A stretch of DNA of 64,000 nt from Bryobacterales bacterium (GCA_028819575.1 JAPPLB010000002.1:1-64000); one strand, 5' to 3'; positions 1-10,357 are shown, counted from the stretch's first letter. Program-made: numbers and translations. Notes: generated from the sequence alone by a model not told the origin.

Positions 1-192
1 ACCACATGGCGAGGCGAAGTGCGTGAGAGGGCCGTCAGGACTAGGCGCAAGCCGGGCGGAGGAAAAAGGCGCGAGCCGCTTGGCGCGCGCAGGCGTACTT
101 GAACAGTACGTTGAGCACGGCAAGCAAGCGCAACGAAGTCCTGGCGGTCGTATCGCGTGCTTCGACCGTCGGGTGTTGAGAAATGCAGGCTA
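1..192 (+). repeat. TIR element copy 1 (left end cut by window); one 24-bp unit
   Basis: Near identical to 41202-41410 and 11767-11974; ends ...gtcgggtgttgagaaatgcaggcta. Confidence 0.9.
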
Positions 193-790
193 TAGCAACC
201 GTAAGCTGCGCCCAACGGTTTTTCACGAAACACGAGACACGAATCACGAAACACGGGGTTTTTGGTACTGAAGCCCTTCAGTCTTTTTTCCGGTCGGGGG
301 ACGGTATAGGTTGAGAGTGATGACGCCATTGCTGGGAACGAAAAACCCATCCGCGCCCGTCGGGGACAAGTCGGGTGGGGAGAGAAGAGCCGCCCGAGCG
401 CTTCTTTCCTGCTCGTCGTGGCGCGGCATGGGGCGGCAATGGCGCGGCATTGGCGGCATGGGGCGCGCCGAGCCGCTGGCCGAGCAACATCCGCACCAGC
501 AACAGGGCCATTCGGGTTTTCACGGGTCACGAGAAACGAGTCAAGAGACACGAAACGCGGCCTTCGACGGCCGTTCGAGTCGCCATGGGTGCGGAAGGGT
601 CACATCACGAAAAACCGCCGCCCGGTCGCTGCTTCTCTGCGCGTTGTGGCGCGACATGGGGCGGCAATGGCGCGGCATGGGCGGCATGGGCCGCCCCAAG
701 CAACTGTCCGCACACCATCCGCACCGGCAACAGGGCCATTCGGGTTTTCACGAAACACGAATCACGGCTTTTTTTCGAATCACGGCCTTT
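193..790 (+). repeat. Composite ~600 bp repeat, copy A (heptamer array, palindromic hairpin, two 228-bp-spaced subunits)
   Basis: Collinear with 18800-19423; shared blocks include ggtactgaagcccttcagtctttttt, gttgagagtgatgacgcc, gccgcccgg...ggcgcggcatgggcggcatggggcgc. Confidence 0.85.
266..288 (+). terminator. Palindromic hairpin ACTGAAGCCCTTCAGT + T-run
   Basis: Perfect 16-nt palindrome followed by CTTTTTT; recurs at 18658, 18899 and inverted at 56312. Confidence 0.5.
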
Positions 791-1156
791 TTGCCGTGTC
801 GGCAGACAGGTGATGCGCGAAGGCGGGCAGGCCCGCAGGCTTCAAGGGTGGATGTACGAAGCGCGGGAAAACGAGTGGAAAGGAGTTTTTCCGAATCTCG
901 ATTCGGTTCAAGATTCGGAATTCGTCACAATTCGTCACAATTCGTCGGTAAGATTCGGATAAGCCCCTGCCGCCCATCAAGCGCCCCCGCGCACTGCGGC
1001 AACCGGGACATCGGCTTCATGGATGCATCGCGTCCCCGCCTGACCTTCCCTGGCCCGCAGGTCTCGCCAAGTGGCGATGTGAAGGGCGAACGGGCCACGA
1101 ATCGCGAAACACAGCCTTTGACCAGGCGCGCGGCGCAAGCCAGCCCGAGTTCCGAG

Positions 1157-1220
1157 GTTTTCACGAAACACGAGACACGAAACACGAATCACGGCTTTTT
1201 TTCGAATCACGGCTTTTTTC
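1157..1220 (+). repeat. Heptamer array CACGAAA/CACGAGA/CACGAAT with CGGCTTTTTT trailer
   Basis: ttttcacgaaacacgagacacgaaacacgaatcacggctttttttcgaatcacggctttttt. Confidence 0.85.
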
Positions 1221-1260
1221 TCGCATGCTTCGGCGGTAGGGTAGTGAGAAATGCAGGTTA
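1221..1260 (+). repeat. Right-end remnant of TIR element
   Basis: tcgcatgcttcggcggtagggtagtgagaaatgcaggtta versus tcgcgtgcttcgaccgtcgggtggtgagaaatgcaggcta. Confidence 0.75.
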
Positions 1261-3485
1261 AACGTCACAGTGCGTTGCTTCTGGCCCCAGCCGTTCTCTT
1301 GTGGCCGGCGGTCTGTCTCCTCGCTGCCTCATCGGCTCACTGGGCATTCCAGCCGCTCGAACGTCCCGAGAAACCCGTCGTCGAAGATTCCTCGTGGGTC
1401 AGCAATCCGATCGACCGGTTCGTTCTGGCAAGACTGGAGGAGCAGGGTATCGCTCCCTCGCCCGAAGCCGCGAAAACCACGCTGATTCGCCGCGTCCATC
1501 TCGACCTGATCGGCCTGCCTCCCACGCCCGCCGAAGTCGATGCCTTCTTGAACGATGCAAGCCCCGGCGCTTACGGCAGCCTGCTCGACCGGTTGCTCGA
1601 TTCGCCCCACTACGGCGAGAAGTGGGGACGCCACTGGCTCGACCTTGCCCGCTACGCGGACAGCCACGGTTTTCGCGGTGACCCCTTGCGGCCGCACGCC
1701 TGGCGTTATCGCGACTGGGTCATCAATGCGCTCAACGCGGACATGCCCTTCGATCGGTTCACGATCGAGCAGATGGCGGGCGACCTGCTCCCAAACCGCA
1801 CCACGGAGCAGCACGTAGCCACCGGCTTCCATCGCAACACGCCCACGAATACCGAAGGGGGCTCGGATCCGGAAGAATGGCGTGTCGAGCAGGTCGTCAA
1901 CCGCGTGAATACCGTGGGGACAGTCTGGCTTGGGCTCACCGTCGGATGCGCCCAGTGCCACGACCACAAGTACGACCCCATCACGCAGAAGCAGTACTAC
2001 GAGTTGTTCGCGTTCTTCAACGACGCCGAGGAGGTCGACATCGATGCGCCTCTCTCCGGCGAGCGCGGCCCTTACTACGAGGCGCTCTCGAATTACCGGC
2101 GCGAGCGTGAACGCTTGCTGCGCGAGGCCGGCGTCTTCGATCTCAAACCGCCTTGGGAAAAGAAGCTTCTCTATCACGCTGACAACCCGGGTGAGTCGGC
2201 GCCTTGGGACATAACCTTCGACGAGTTGCGCACGGCCATCGACCTCGGCGAAACCATCCTCCGCACGCCGCCCGCGGAGCGCACCGTCAAGTGGGAAAAG
2301 CGCCTGACGCGATTCTTCATCTATGAATACAAGCGCGTTCTCACCAAGGACGAGTGGGAAAAGCTGGACTTCGTTACGCTGCGGGAACGACTTGATGCGC
2401 TGGACAGGTCCCTGCCGCCGTTCAGTGAAGCGCAGGCCATACATGTCGAAAGGAATCCCCGAAAAACGCACGTGTTGCTGCGGGGCAGCTATAAGGACTT
2501 CGGTATCGAAGTGCAGCCCGGCGTTCCCGATTGGCTTCACGGCTCCCGTGCCGGCGGGCGTCTCGACCGCATCGACTTGGGGCGCTGGCTGGTTTCCGAC
2601 GGCAACCCGCTGACCTGGCGCGTCACGGTCAATCGCATCTGGCAGGAGTTTTTTGGACGGGGCCTCGTGGCAACGTCGGAGGACTTCGGCGCGCAAGGCG
2701 AGAAGCCGTCACATCTCGAGCTGCTCGACTGGCTGGCCTCCGAGTTCAACGAAACGCAGAGCTTCAAGCGAATCATCCGAACGATCATGATGTCGTCCGC
2801 GTATCGTCAGTCGTCGAATGCGCGGCCGGACCTCATCGAGCACGATCCCGGCAACGCGCTCGTTGCGCGCCAAGGTCGCTTCCGTCTTCCCGCCGAGTTG
2901 ATTCGCGACTCCGCGATGGCGGTCAGCGGCCTGCTCTATCCGAAGATCGGCGGCAGGAGCATTCGCCCGCCGCGGCCGTCCGGCGCCACCCGTATGGGAA
3001 GCACCGGCGGCAGGTGGAAGCTCAGTCAGGGTCGCGATCGCTACCGCCGCGGGCTCTACATACAGTTTCACCGTATCGAGCCCTATCCGCAGCTCGCCAA
3101 CTTCGACATGCCGGGCAGCTATGAGGCGGCCTGCCGCCGCCGCCGTTCCAATACGCCCTTGCAGGCGTTGAACCTGCTCAACGACGCGGTGTTCATCGAA
3201 GCTGCCCGGTCGCTGGCCTTTCGCACTCTCGCTGAGGCGGAGCGGGACGCCGACCGCATCCGTTTCGCGTTCCGCCTCTGCCTGGCGCGCGACCCTGACC
3301 CGCTCGAGACGGATTGGCTCAGCACCTCGTTCGATCGCCAGAAGAAGATCCTCGAGCAGGACCCGGAGCGCGCCGAGACACTGTTCCCGCTCGAGATGGC
3401 GGGCGTGAACCGGCTGGAGGGCGCGGCGTGGGTCGGCCTGGGCAGCGTGCTGCTGAACCTGGACGAGTTCATCACAAGGGAGTAG
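1251..3485 (+). CDS. DUF1549/DUF1553 protein (no N-terminal PSCyt1 domain)
   Basis: Motifs [71 protein letters not shown]; signal-like N-terminus. Confidence 0.93.
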   Translation: MQVKRHSALLLAPAVLLWPAVCLLAASSAHWAFQPLERPEKPVVEDSSWVSNPIDRFVLARLEEQGIAPSPEAAKTTLIRRVHLDLIGLPPTPAEVDAFLNDASPGAYGSLLDRLLDSPHYGEKWGRHWLDLARYADSHGFRGDPLRPHAWRYRDWVINALNADMPFDRFTIEQMAGDLLPNRTTEQHVATGFHRNTPTNTEGGSDPEEWRVEQVVNRVNTVGTVWLGLTVGCAQCHDHKYDPITQKQYYELFAFFNDAEEVDIDAPLSGERGPYYEALSNYRRERERLLREAGVFDLKPPWEKKLLYHADNPGESAPWDITFDELRTAIDLGETILRTPPAERTVKWEKRLTRFFIYEYKRVLTKDEWEKLDFVTLRERLDALDRSLPPFSEAQAIHVERNPRKTHVLLRGSYKDFGIEVQPGVPDWLHGSRAGGRLDRIDLGRWLVSDGNPLTWRVTVNRIWQEFFGRGLVATSEDFGAQGEKPSHLELLDWLASEFNETQSFKRIIRTIMMSSAYRQSSNARPDLIEHDPGNALVARQGRFRLPAELIRDSAMAVSGLLYPKIGGRSIRPPRPSGATRMGSTGGRWKLSQGRDRYRRGLYIQFHRIEPYPQLANFDMPGSYEAACRRRRSNTPLQALNLLNDAVFIEAARSLAFRTLAEAERDADRIRFAFRLCLARDPDPLETDWLSTSFDRQKKILEQDPERAETLFPLEMAGVNRLEGAAWVGLGSVLLNLDEFITRE

Positions 3486-3502
3486 ACTGCGAGGCAACGA
3501 TA

Positions 3503-4939
3503 GTGACCTTCGACGACTTCGCCTGCGTTCAATCTCGCCGGCGCTTCCTGCAAAGCGTTACCGCCGGAGTGAGTACGGCTGCCCTGGCGCATTTGCTGGG
3601 CGTCGAAGGTCGCACGGCCGCAACCGGCCTGCCCAATACCGATCCGATGGCCCCCAGGGCGCCGCATTACGAGCCCAGGGCGAAGAGCGTCATCTTGCTC
3701 TACATGTCGGGAGGCGTCAGCCAGCTCGACGCCTTCGACCCCAAACCGGGACTGCGAAAGTGGCACGGCAAGCCGCTTCCGCCCTCGATGACCAAGGACC
3801 TCAAGCTCGCCTTCATCAAGCCGAACGCCAAGATCATGGCCAGCAACGCGCGCTTCGGCAGGCACGGCCAAAGCGGCATGGAGTTCTCCGGGCTGGTCCC
3901 CAATCTGGCTGCCTGCGCCGACGACATCTGCATGATTCGCTCGATGAACACCGAGGCGTTCAATCACGATCCCGGCGTGCTGCTGTTGACCACCGGCCAT
4001 ACGCAGTTCGGCCGGCCTTCCATGGGGGCTTGGGCGACCTACGGACTGGGCAGCGAGTCACAGGATCTGCCGGGCTTCGTCGTGATGGGTTCGGGCAATG
4101 GCCCCAACGGCGGCTCGAACATCTGGGGCAACGGGTTCCTGCCCTCTTCTTATCAGGGAACGCGTTTCCGCACGACCGGCGAACCCATTCTCTATCTGTC
4201 GAATCACGACGGTGTGAGCAGCGAGTTGCAGCGGGCGCGGCTGGATGCGATCCGCCGGCTCAACCGGAAGCGTTTTCAAGACACCGGCGACCTCGAAATC
4301 GCGGCTCGCATCAACTCCTACGAGCTGGCGTTCCGCATGCAAGCGGCGGCTCCCGAGTTGCTCGACTTCTCGAACGAACCCGAGTACATCCTCGATTCCT
4401 ATGGTGTCAACAAGGAGCCGACGCACACCTATGCCACGAACTGCCTGCTGGCGCGGCGCATGGTCGAGCGCGGCGTGCGATTCGTCATGTTGACGCACGG
4501 TAATTGGGACGCGCACAAGGAAATCGACAAGAACCATGGCGAGAACTTCGCTATCGTCGACCGTCCGACGGCGGCGCTCGTCAAAGATCTCAAGCAGCGC
4601 GGGTTGCTCGACAGTACGCTCGTCATCTGGAGCAGCGAGTTCGGCCGTACTCCCATGATTCAACTCGACCGCGACGATGAAGCAGCGGGCCGCGACCACC
4701 ACCCCGATTGCTACAGTCTTTGGCTGGCCGGCGGCGGGACCAAGCCGGGCGTAGTCGTCGGTGAGACCGACGACATCGGACTCAAGACGGTCAAGGATCA
4801 AGTCCACGTCCACGATCTGCAGGCGACGATCCTGCACTGCCTCGGGTTTGATCACGAGCGGCTCACCTACCGGCACATGGGACGCGACTTCCGCTTGACG
4901 GACGTGGGAGGAAAGGTAGTCGACAAGCTATTGGCCTGA
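3503..4939 (+). CDS. DUF1501 protein (Tat-like leader)
   Basis: SRRRFLQSVTAG leader, YMSGGVSQLDAFDPKPGL, SSEFGRTPM, GRDHHPDCYSLWLAGGG; GTG start chosen by comparison with 7898 (MTFDDFA). Confidence 0.93.
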   Translation: MTFDDFACVQSRRRFLQSVTAGVSTAALAHLLGVEGRTAATGLPNTDPMAPRAPHYEPRAKSVILLYMSGGVSQLDAFDPKPGLRKWHGKPLPPSMTKDLKLAFIKPNAKIMASNARFGRHGQSGMEFSGLVPNLAACADDICMIRSMNTEAFNHDPGVLLLTTGHTQFGRPSMGAWATYGLGSESQDLPGFVVMGSGNGPNGGSNIWGNGFLPSSYQGTRFRTTGEPILYLSNHDGVSSELQRARLDAIRRLNRKRFQDTGDLEIAARINSYELAFRMQAAAPELLDFSNEPEYILDSYGVNKEPTHTYATNCLLARRMVERGVRFVMLTHGNWDAHKEIDKNHGENFAIVDRPTAALVKDLKQRGLLDSTLVIWSSEFGRTPMIQLDRDDEAAGRDHHPDCYSLWLAGGGTKPGVVVGETDDIGLKTVKDQVHVHDLQATILHCLGFDHERLTYRHMGRDFRLTDVGGKVVDKLLA

Positions 4940-4946
4940 AACATCT

Positions 4947-5131
4947 CTAGCCTGCATGTCTCACCATGTGGCGAGGCGAAGTGCGTGAGAGGGTCGCCAG
5001 GACGAGGCGCGAGCCGCTTGGCGCGCGCAGGTGTACTTTGATAGTACATTGAGCACGGTAAGCAAGCGCAACGAAGTCATGGCGGTCCTACCGCGTGCTT
5101 CGGACGTCAGGTGGTGAGATATGTAGGCTCG
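4947..5131 (+). repeat. TIR element copy 2, short form (no 24-bp unit)
   Basis: ctagcctgcatgtctcaccat...gtggtgagatatgtaggctcg; 185 bp, begins 7 bp after the DUF1501 stop codon. Confidence 0.88.
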
Positions 5132-5235
5132 CGGCGTTGACACTGGTGCGGTCCGCACGCGGGCGAAGGAAAGACTGACAACGAAAAACAAAAAACTAGA
5201 AACTAGAAACAAAAAACTGACTACTGAAAACTAAC

Positions 5236-7890
5236 TTGACGTCTGGTAAGAACAAGCAAGTGAAACAAGCCAAAAACAATTGCGCTCCGTGGCTGACGAC
5301 GCTGTTGGTTCTCCTCCTTCCTCTGGCCGGCTTGGCTCAGCAGCGGGCGTTGCCGCCCGCTGCCGATGTGAAGGTGGACTTCGCGAAAGATGTCGGGCCT
5401 CTGATCGAGAACCGTTGTCTGGGCTGCCACAGCGCCCAGCTTCAATCGAGCGGCTTGCGGCTCGATAGCCGCGAGGCCCTGCTCACGGGGGGCTACACCG
5501 GCCCCGCGATACGGCCTGGCGACAGTGCGGGCAGCAAGTTGATCCACTTGGTGGCGGGTCTCGAAAAAGGCATCGTCATGCCGCTCGACGGAGATAGGCT
5601 GACGGCGCACCAGATCGGGCTCCTGCGCGCCTGGATCGACCAGGGGGCCGAGTGGCCTGCTGCCCCTTCGAGCGGGTCCGTGGCTGCCGGGTCCACGGCG
5701 GCGTCGCGGCCGCGGGCAACGCATTGGGCGTTTCAGCCGATCTCCCGGCCTGGCACGCCGAACGTGAGCAGTCCCGGGGGTGTGAGGAACCCGATCGACC
5801 GCTTCATCCTGGCGCGGCTTGCCAAAGAAGGGATCGAGCCCTCTCCGGAGGCCGGCAAGCGCACGCTCGTTCGTCGACTCGGCCTCGATCTCCTGGGCCT
5901 CCCTCCCGAACCGGAAGACGTGGCTCGCTTTATCGCCGACGAAAACCCCGAAGCGTACGAGCGCCTCGTCGACCGTCTGCTCGAGTCGCCCCACTACGGC
6001 GAGAAATGGGCCATGCATTGGCTCGATCTCGCGCGCTACGCCGACAGCGATGGATATGAGAAAGATTACGTCCGTCCGCATGCCTGGCGCTATCGACACT
6101 GGGTCATCAATGCGCTCAACGCTGACATGTCGTTCCGTCGGTTCACGATCGAGCAGCTTGCCGGCGACCTCCTGCCCGGCGCGACCGTCGAGCAGAAGGT
6201 GGCGACCGGTTTCCACCGCAACACGTTGAAGAACCGTGAAGGCGGCGTAAAAATCGAACAGTTCCGTTTCGAGGAGACGGTCGATCGCGTCAACTCGGTG
6301 GGCACGGTTTGGCTTGGCCTCACCCTCGGTTGCGCCCAATGCCACGATCACAAGTACGATCCGCTCACGCAGCGGGAGTACTACAACTTCTTCGCCTTCT
6401 TTAACAACCTCGATGAGGTCGATATCGACGCGCCGCTCGCGGGTGAGATGGGTCCCTACCTGGCCGCGCTTCCCGGCTACCGCGCACAGCGCGAGGCCCT
6501 GCTGGCGGAGGCGGGAGTAGCCGAACTTCAGACCGCCTGGGAAGAAAAGATGAAGCTGGCCCGCGCCAACCCCGGCAAGTGGACGGACTGGGATCACGCG
6601 CACGACGCTCTCCAGAAATATCTCGACGGCTCCGACCGCATCATCGACAAGCCCCCATCCGATCGGACACGGAAAGAGGTAGACGACCTCGCCGATCACT
6701 TTGTCAGGAATTACCGCCGTGTCATCACCAAAGAGCGCTACGAGGAGCTCGGCTTCGAGGAGCTGGGCAAGAAGCTCATCGCGCTCAAGGAAGATTTTCC
6801 AGCCGTCAGCGAGGCGCAGACGGTGGTTGAAAGTGATCTTCACCGCAAGTCGCACATTCACATTCGCGGCGATTGGCAGAACACCGGCAGAGGTGTCGCG
6901 GCGGACATACCCTCCTTCCTTCCGGCAGCCTATACGGATCGATCGTCCGAGGCCGGGCTCACTCGTCTCGACCTCGCGCGTTGGATCGTCTCGCGTGACA
7001 ATCCTCTCACCGCGCGGGTCATCGTCAACCGCGTCTGGCAGGAATACTTCGGCGCCGGCCTCGTCGCAACATCCGAAAATTTCGGCGCGCAGGGCGAAAA
7101 GCCCTCGCACCCCGAGCTTCTCGATTGGCTCGCCCGGGATTTCATGGGCCACGGCTGGAGCCTCAAGCACCTCCACAAGCGGATCGTCATGTCGGCGACC
7201 TACCGGCAGTCTTCGAAAGCGCGCCCCGAGCTCGATGCGGTCGATGCCGGCAACCGCTGGCTCGCCCGCCAGTCGCGCTTGCGGCTCCCCGGCGAATTGG
7301 TTCGTGATTCTGCTCTGGCGGTGAGCGGTCTTCTGTACCCCGAAATCGGCGGCAAGAGCATGCGGCCGCCTCTGCCCGAAGGTCTTGCGGAGTTGGCGTA
7401 CGGCAGTTCGCTCAAGTGGAACGAGAGCGAAGGCCGCGACCGTTACCGCCGGGGCCTCTACATCCTCTTCCAGCGCTCTGTGCCCTATCCGCAACTGATG
7501 AATTTCGATGCTTCCGAGCGCACCGTGACCGAGTGCAGCCGCGAACGTTCAAACACGCCGCTGCAATCGCTCAATCTGCTGAACGATCCCGTCTTTGTCG
7601 AAGCGGCGCAGGCCTTCGCCGTTCGCCTCTTGACCCGGGGCGGCGGCGCCTTCGACGACAGACTGCGGTACGCCTTCGACTTGGCCTTGGCTCGCCCGCC
7701 GAAGTCCACTGAGCTCGAGGCCATGAACGAGTACTACCGTAAGCAGACGGGTATCCTTGAAGAGGACCTTGAATCGGCGCGGCAAATGTTTCCGCTGGAC
7801 CTGCCCGGCGTGAGCACCCTCGAAGGAGCCGCCTGGGTGGGCGTCAGCAGCGTCCTTCTCAACCTGGACGAGTTCATCACGCGGGAGTGA
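5236..7890 (+). CDS. PSCyt1 + DUF1549/DUF1553 protein
   Basis: N-terminal CLGCH heme motif, [39 protein letters not shown] start. Confidence 0.93.
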   Translation: MTSGKNKQVKQAKNNCAPWLTTLLVLLLPLAGLAQQRALPPAADVKVDFAKDVGPLIENRCLGCHSAQLQSSGLRLDSREALLTGGYTGPAIRPGDSAGSKLIHLVAGLEKGIVMPLDGDRLTAHQIGLLRAWIDQGAEWPAAPSSGSVAAGSTAASRPRATHWAFQPISRPGTPNVSSPGGVRNPIDRFILARLAKEGIEPSPEAGKRTLVRRLGLDLLGLPPEPEDVARFIADENPEAYERLVDRLLESPHYGEKWAMHWLDLARYADSDGYEKDYVRPHAWRYRHWVINALNADMSFRRFTIEQLAGDLLPGATVEQKVATGFHRNTLKNREGGVKIEQFRFEETVDRVNSVGTVWLGLTLGCAQCHDHKYDPLTQREYYNFFAFFNNLDEVDIDAPLAGEMGPYLAALPGYRAQREALLAEAGVAELQTAWEEKMKLARANPGKWTDWDHAHDALQKYLDGSDRIIDKPPSDRTRKEVDDLADHFVRNYRRVITKERYEELGFEELGKKLIALKEDFPAVSEAQTVVESDLHRKSHIHIRGDWQNTGRGVAADIPSFLPAAYTDRSSEAGLTRLDLARWIVSRDNPLTARVIVNRVWQEYFGAGLVATSENFGAQGEKPSHPELLDWLARDFMGHGWSLKHLHKRIVMSATYRQSSKARPELDAVDAGNRWLARQSRLRLPGELVRDSALAVSGLLYPEIGGKSMRPPLPEGLAELAYGSSLKWNESEGRDRYRRGLYILFQRSVPYPQLMNFDASERTVTECSRERSNTPLQSLNLLNDPVFVEAAQAFAVRLLTRGGGAFDDRLRYAFDLALARPPKSTELEAMNEYYRKQTGILEEDLESARQMFPLDLPGVSTLEGAAWVGVSSVLLNLDEFITRE

Positions 7891-7897
7891 CCGAGCC

Positions 7898-9331
7898 ATG
7901 ACCTTCGACGACTTTGCCCGCATCCAGACCCGCAGGGATTTCTTCCGCTACGTCGGCGGCGGACTCGAAACCATCGCAATCGCTCATTTGCTGGCCGAGG
8001 AAGGCCGCACGGCAGTCGAAACACCCGCGGTCAACCCGCTCGCCCCGAAAGATCCACACTTCGCCCCGAAAGCGAAGAACGTCATCTTCCTGTTCATGGC
8101 GGGAGCGCCCAGCCAGATCGATCTCTACGATCCCAAGCCGGAACTCCGGAAGTGGCACGGCAAGCCCCTGCCGCCGTCTCTCACCAAAGACCTGAAGCTG
8201 GCGTTCGTCAAGCCGACGGCCAAAGTGATGGCCAGCGCCCGCCGGTTCACGCCGCATGGGCGGAGCGGGCTCGAGTTTTCCGACTACCTGCCCCGCATCG
8301 GCGAGAACGCCGACGAGATCTGCATGTTGCGGTCGATGCACACCGAGGCTTTCAACCACCACCCGGGTCAGTCGCTGCTGATGAGCGGCTCGCCGCTGCC
8401 GGGACGCCCGACGATTGGTGCTTGGGCGGCCTACGGCTTGGGGAGCGAGTCACAGGACTTGCCGGCCTTCGTCGTGCTCAGTTCCGGGCGCGGCGCCAGT
8501 GGCGGGTCGAGCAACTGGTCGAGCGGATTCCTGCCGTCCACCTATCAGGGCGTCGTTTTCCGCAGCAGCGGTGAGCCGATTCCCTATCTCGCGAACCCGC
8601 CCGGTGTCACGCCGCCCACGCAGCGGGCGCGGCTCGACGCCATCCGCAAGCTCAACGAGCAACGCTATCACGACACCGGCGACCTCGAGATCGCGTCGCG
8701 CATCCAGTCATACGAGCTCGCCTACCGTATGCAAACGTCGGGGCCCGAACTCACCGACTTCTCCGGCGAGCAACAGCAGACCCTCGACAGCTACGGCGTC
8801 GGCAAGGAACCCACCCACCCCTACGCGACGAACTGTCTGCTCGCCCGTCGGATGGTCGAGCGCGGTGTCCGCTTCATGATGCTGGTCCACGCGAGCTGGG
8901 ACGATCACCAGGAAATCGACAAGAGGCTCGCCAAAAATTGCGCGATCACCGATCAGCCCATCGGCGCGCTCCTCGACGATCTCAAGCAACGCGGCCTGCT
9001 TGACGAAACGCTCGTCGTTTGGGCCGGAGAGTTCGGACGCACCCCGATGGGTCAGCTCGAGCGGATCGACGAGCCGTTCGGCCGCGATCATCACCCCAAC
9101 TGCTTTACGATCTGGGCTGCGGGCGGCGGCGTCAAGGGCGGGCAGGTCATCGGCAAGACCGACGAAATCGGGTTGAACATCGCCGAGGACCCGATCCATA
9201 TCCACGACTTGCAGGCGACGCTCTTGCGGCAGCTCGGGCTCGAACATACCCGGCTCGTCTACCGCCACATGGGCCGCGATTTCCGCTTGACGGACGTTGG
9301 CGGCAACATCATCGAGAAGATGGTCGCCTGA
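7898..9331 (+). CDS. DUF1501 protein
   Basis: MTFDDFARIQTRRDFFRYVGGG, FLFMAGAPSQIDLYDPKPEL, GEFGRTPMGQ, GRDHHPNCFTIW. Confidence 0.94.
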   Translation: MTFDDFARIQTRRDFFRYVGGGLETIAIAHLLAEEGRTAVETPAVNPLAPKDPHFAPKAKNVIFLFMAGAPSQIDLYDPKPELRKWHGKPLPPSLTKDLKLAFVKPTAKVMASARRFTPHGRSGLEFSDYLPRIGENADEICMLRSMHTEAFNHHPGQSLLMSGSPLPGRPTIGAWAAYGLGSESQDLPAFVVLSSGRGASGGSSNWSSGFLPSTYQGVVFRSSGEPIPYLANPPGVTPPTQRARLDAIRKLNEQRYHDTGDLEIASRIQSYELAYRMQTSGPELTDFSGEQQQTLDSYGVGKEPTHPYATNCLLARRMVERGVRFMMLVHASWDDHQEIDKRLAKNCAITDQPIGALLDDLKQRGLLDETLVVWAGEFGRTPMGQLERIDEPFGRDHHPNCFTIWAAGGGVKGGQVIGKTDEIGLNIAEDPIHIHDLQATLLRQLGLEHTRLVYRHMGRDFRLTDVGGNIIEKMVA

Positions 9332-9347
9332 AAACTCGAGGAGAACG

Positions 9348-10334
9348 ATGGCGGAAGAACCTTTCGGAGCAGGCATCATCGGGACGGCGCACTCTCATGC
9401 GGTCGGCCACATGACGGCCATCCACGAGTCCAACAACTATCGCTTCGTCGCCGCTGCCGAGCCCAACCCCGTGCTCCTGGAGCGCGCCAGGCGGAGCGGA
9501 CGCTGGGAAGGCGTCACCTGGATGAGCGTGGACGAATTGCTGGCTCATCCCGGGATCCGGATGGTCTGCATCGAGACCGATCCGCTCGAATCGCTCGAGT
9601 GGGCGCTGCGGTCGATCGAGGCGGGCAAGCACACCAAGATCGACAAGCCTCCGGGCGTTGACTATTCGCTTCTCGAGAAGGTCTTCGATGAGGCGGAGCG
9701 GCGCCATCTGCTGATCCAGATGGGCTACGTGTACCGTTACAACCCGGCCTTCCGCCTCGCCCACCGCGCCATCCGGGAAGGTTGGCTTGGCCCGGTTCGC
9801 TCGGTGATCTGCCAGATGAACGATAGACTGTCCCCTGCCGGCCGCCGCCGTCTCGACGGCTATCCGGGCGGGCAGATGTTCGAGATCTGTTGCCACATGA
9901 TCGACCCGCTCGTCTGGTTTTTTGGTGAACCGGTACGCGTCAGCCCGACCTTGCGTCACAGCGACCCGGTCGACGACGAACTCGAGGACGATGTCATGGC
10001 AACGTTCGAGTTCGACCTGGAGCTGGCCATCGTCAAGAGCAACACGCGCAACGGGGAGCGCTACTTCTATATCTTCGGGCAGGAGGGGTCGATCCAGATC
10101 GACAGCCCCGACCGCCCCGAGGTGCGCCTGGCGCTGAGCAAGCCCCATGGCAGGTACGCGGCCGGCGTTCACAACGTGTCCGTCGGGTTGTCGCGCCGCT
10201 ACCTGCCCGACATGGATGACCTTGCCGTCGCCATCCGCGAGCGGCGCCACGTTCGCTATTTCACGCCCGAGCACGACCTGGCGGTTCAGCGCACTCTGCT
10301 GCGGGCCTGCGGAGTTGAAGTGGAAGAGACTTGA
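9348..10334 (+). CDS. Gfo/Idh/MocA family oxidoreductase
   Basis: GAGIIGTAHSHAVGH N-terminus, KHTKIDKPPGVD, MGYVYRYNPAF; start ATG 9348 preferred over ORF start 9297. Confidence 0.85.
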   Translation: MAEEPFGAGIIGTAHSHAVGHMTAIHESNNYRFVAAAEPNPVLLERARRSGRWEGVTWMSVDELLAHPGIRMVCIETDPLESLEWALRSIEAGKHTKIDKPPGVDYSLLEKVFDEAERRHLLIQMGYVYRYNPAFRLAHRAIREGWLGPVRSVICQMNDRLSPAGRRRLDGYPGGQMFEICCHMIDPLVWFFGEPVRVSPTLRHSDPVDDELEDDVMATFEFDLELAIVKSNTRNGERYFYIFGQEGSIQIDSPDRPEVRLALSKPHGRYAAGVHNVSVGLSRRYLPDMDDLAVAIRERRHVRYFTPEHDLAVQRTLLRACGVEVEET

Positions 10335-10357
10335 GAAACCCGGTCCGGGAGAAAAAC

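Noticed and set aside
1157-1220. CRISPR array
   Set aside because: Heptamers are contiguous without spacers, repeats are too short, and no cas genes are visible
311-1261. 316-aa ORF and overlapping ORFs at 375-962 and 418-813
   Set aside because: Entirely within repeat modules; the translation is repeat-derived (HETRNTNHG, MARHGAAMARHG)
5221-7494. 757-aa minus-strand ORF (and others such as 1329-2696, 15817-17295) antisense to DUF1549/DUF1501 genes
   Set aside because: High-GC mirror frames; low-complexity Arg/Val/Glu-rich composition and no recognisable domains, while the sense strand encodes clear families
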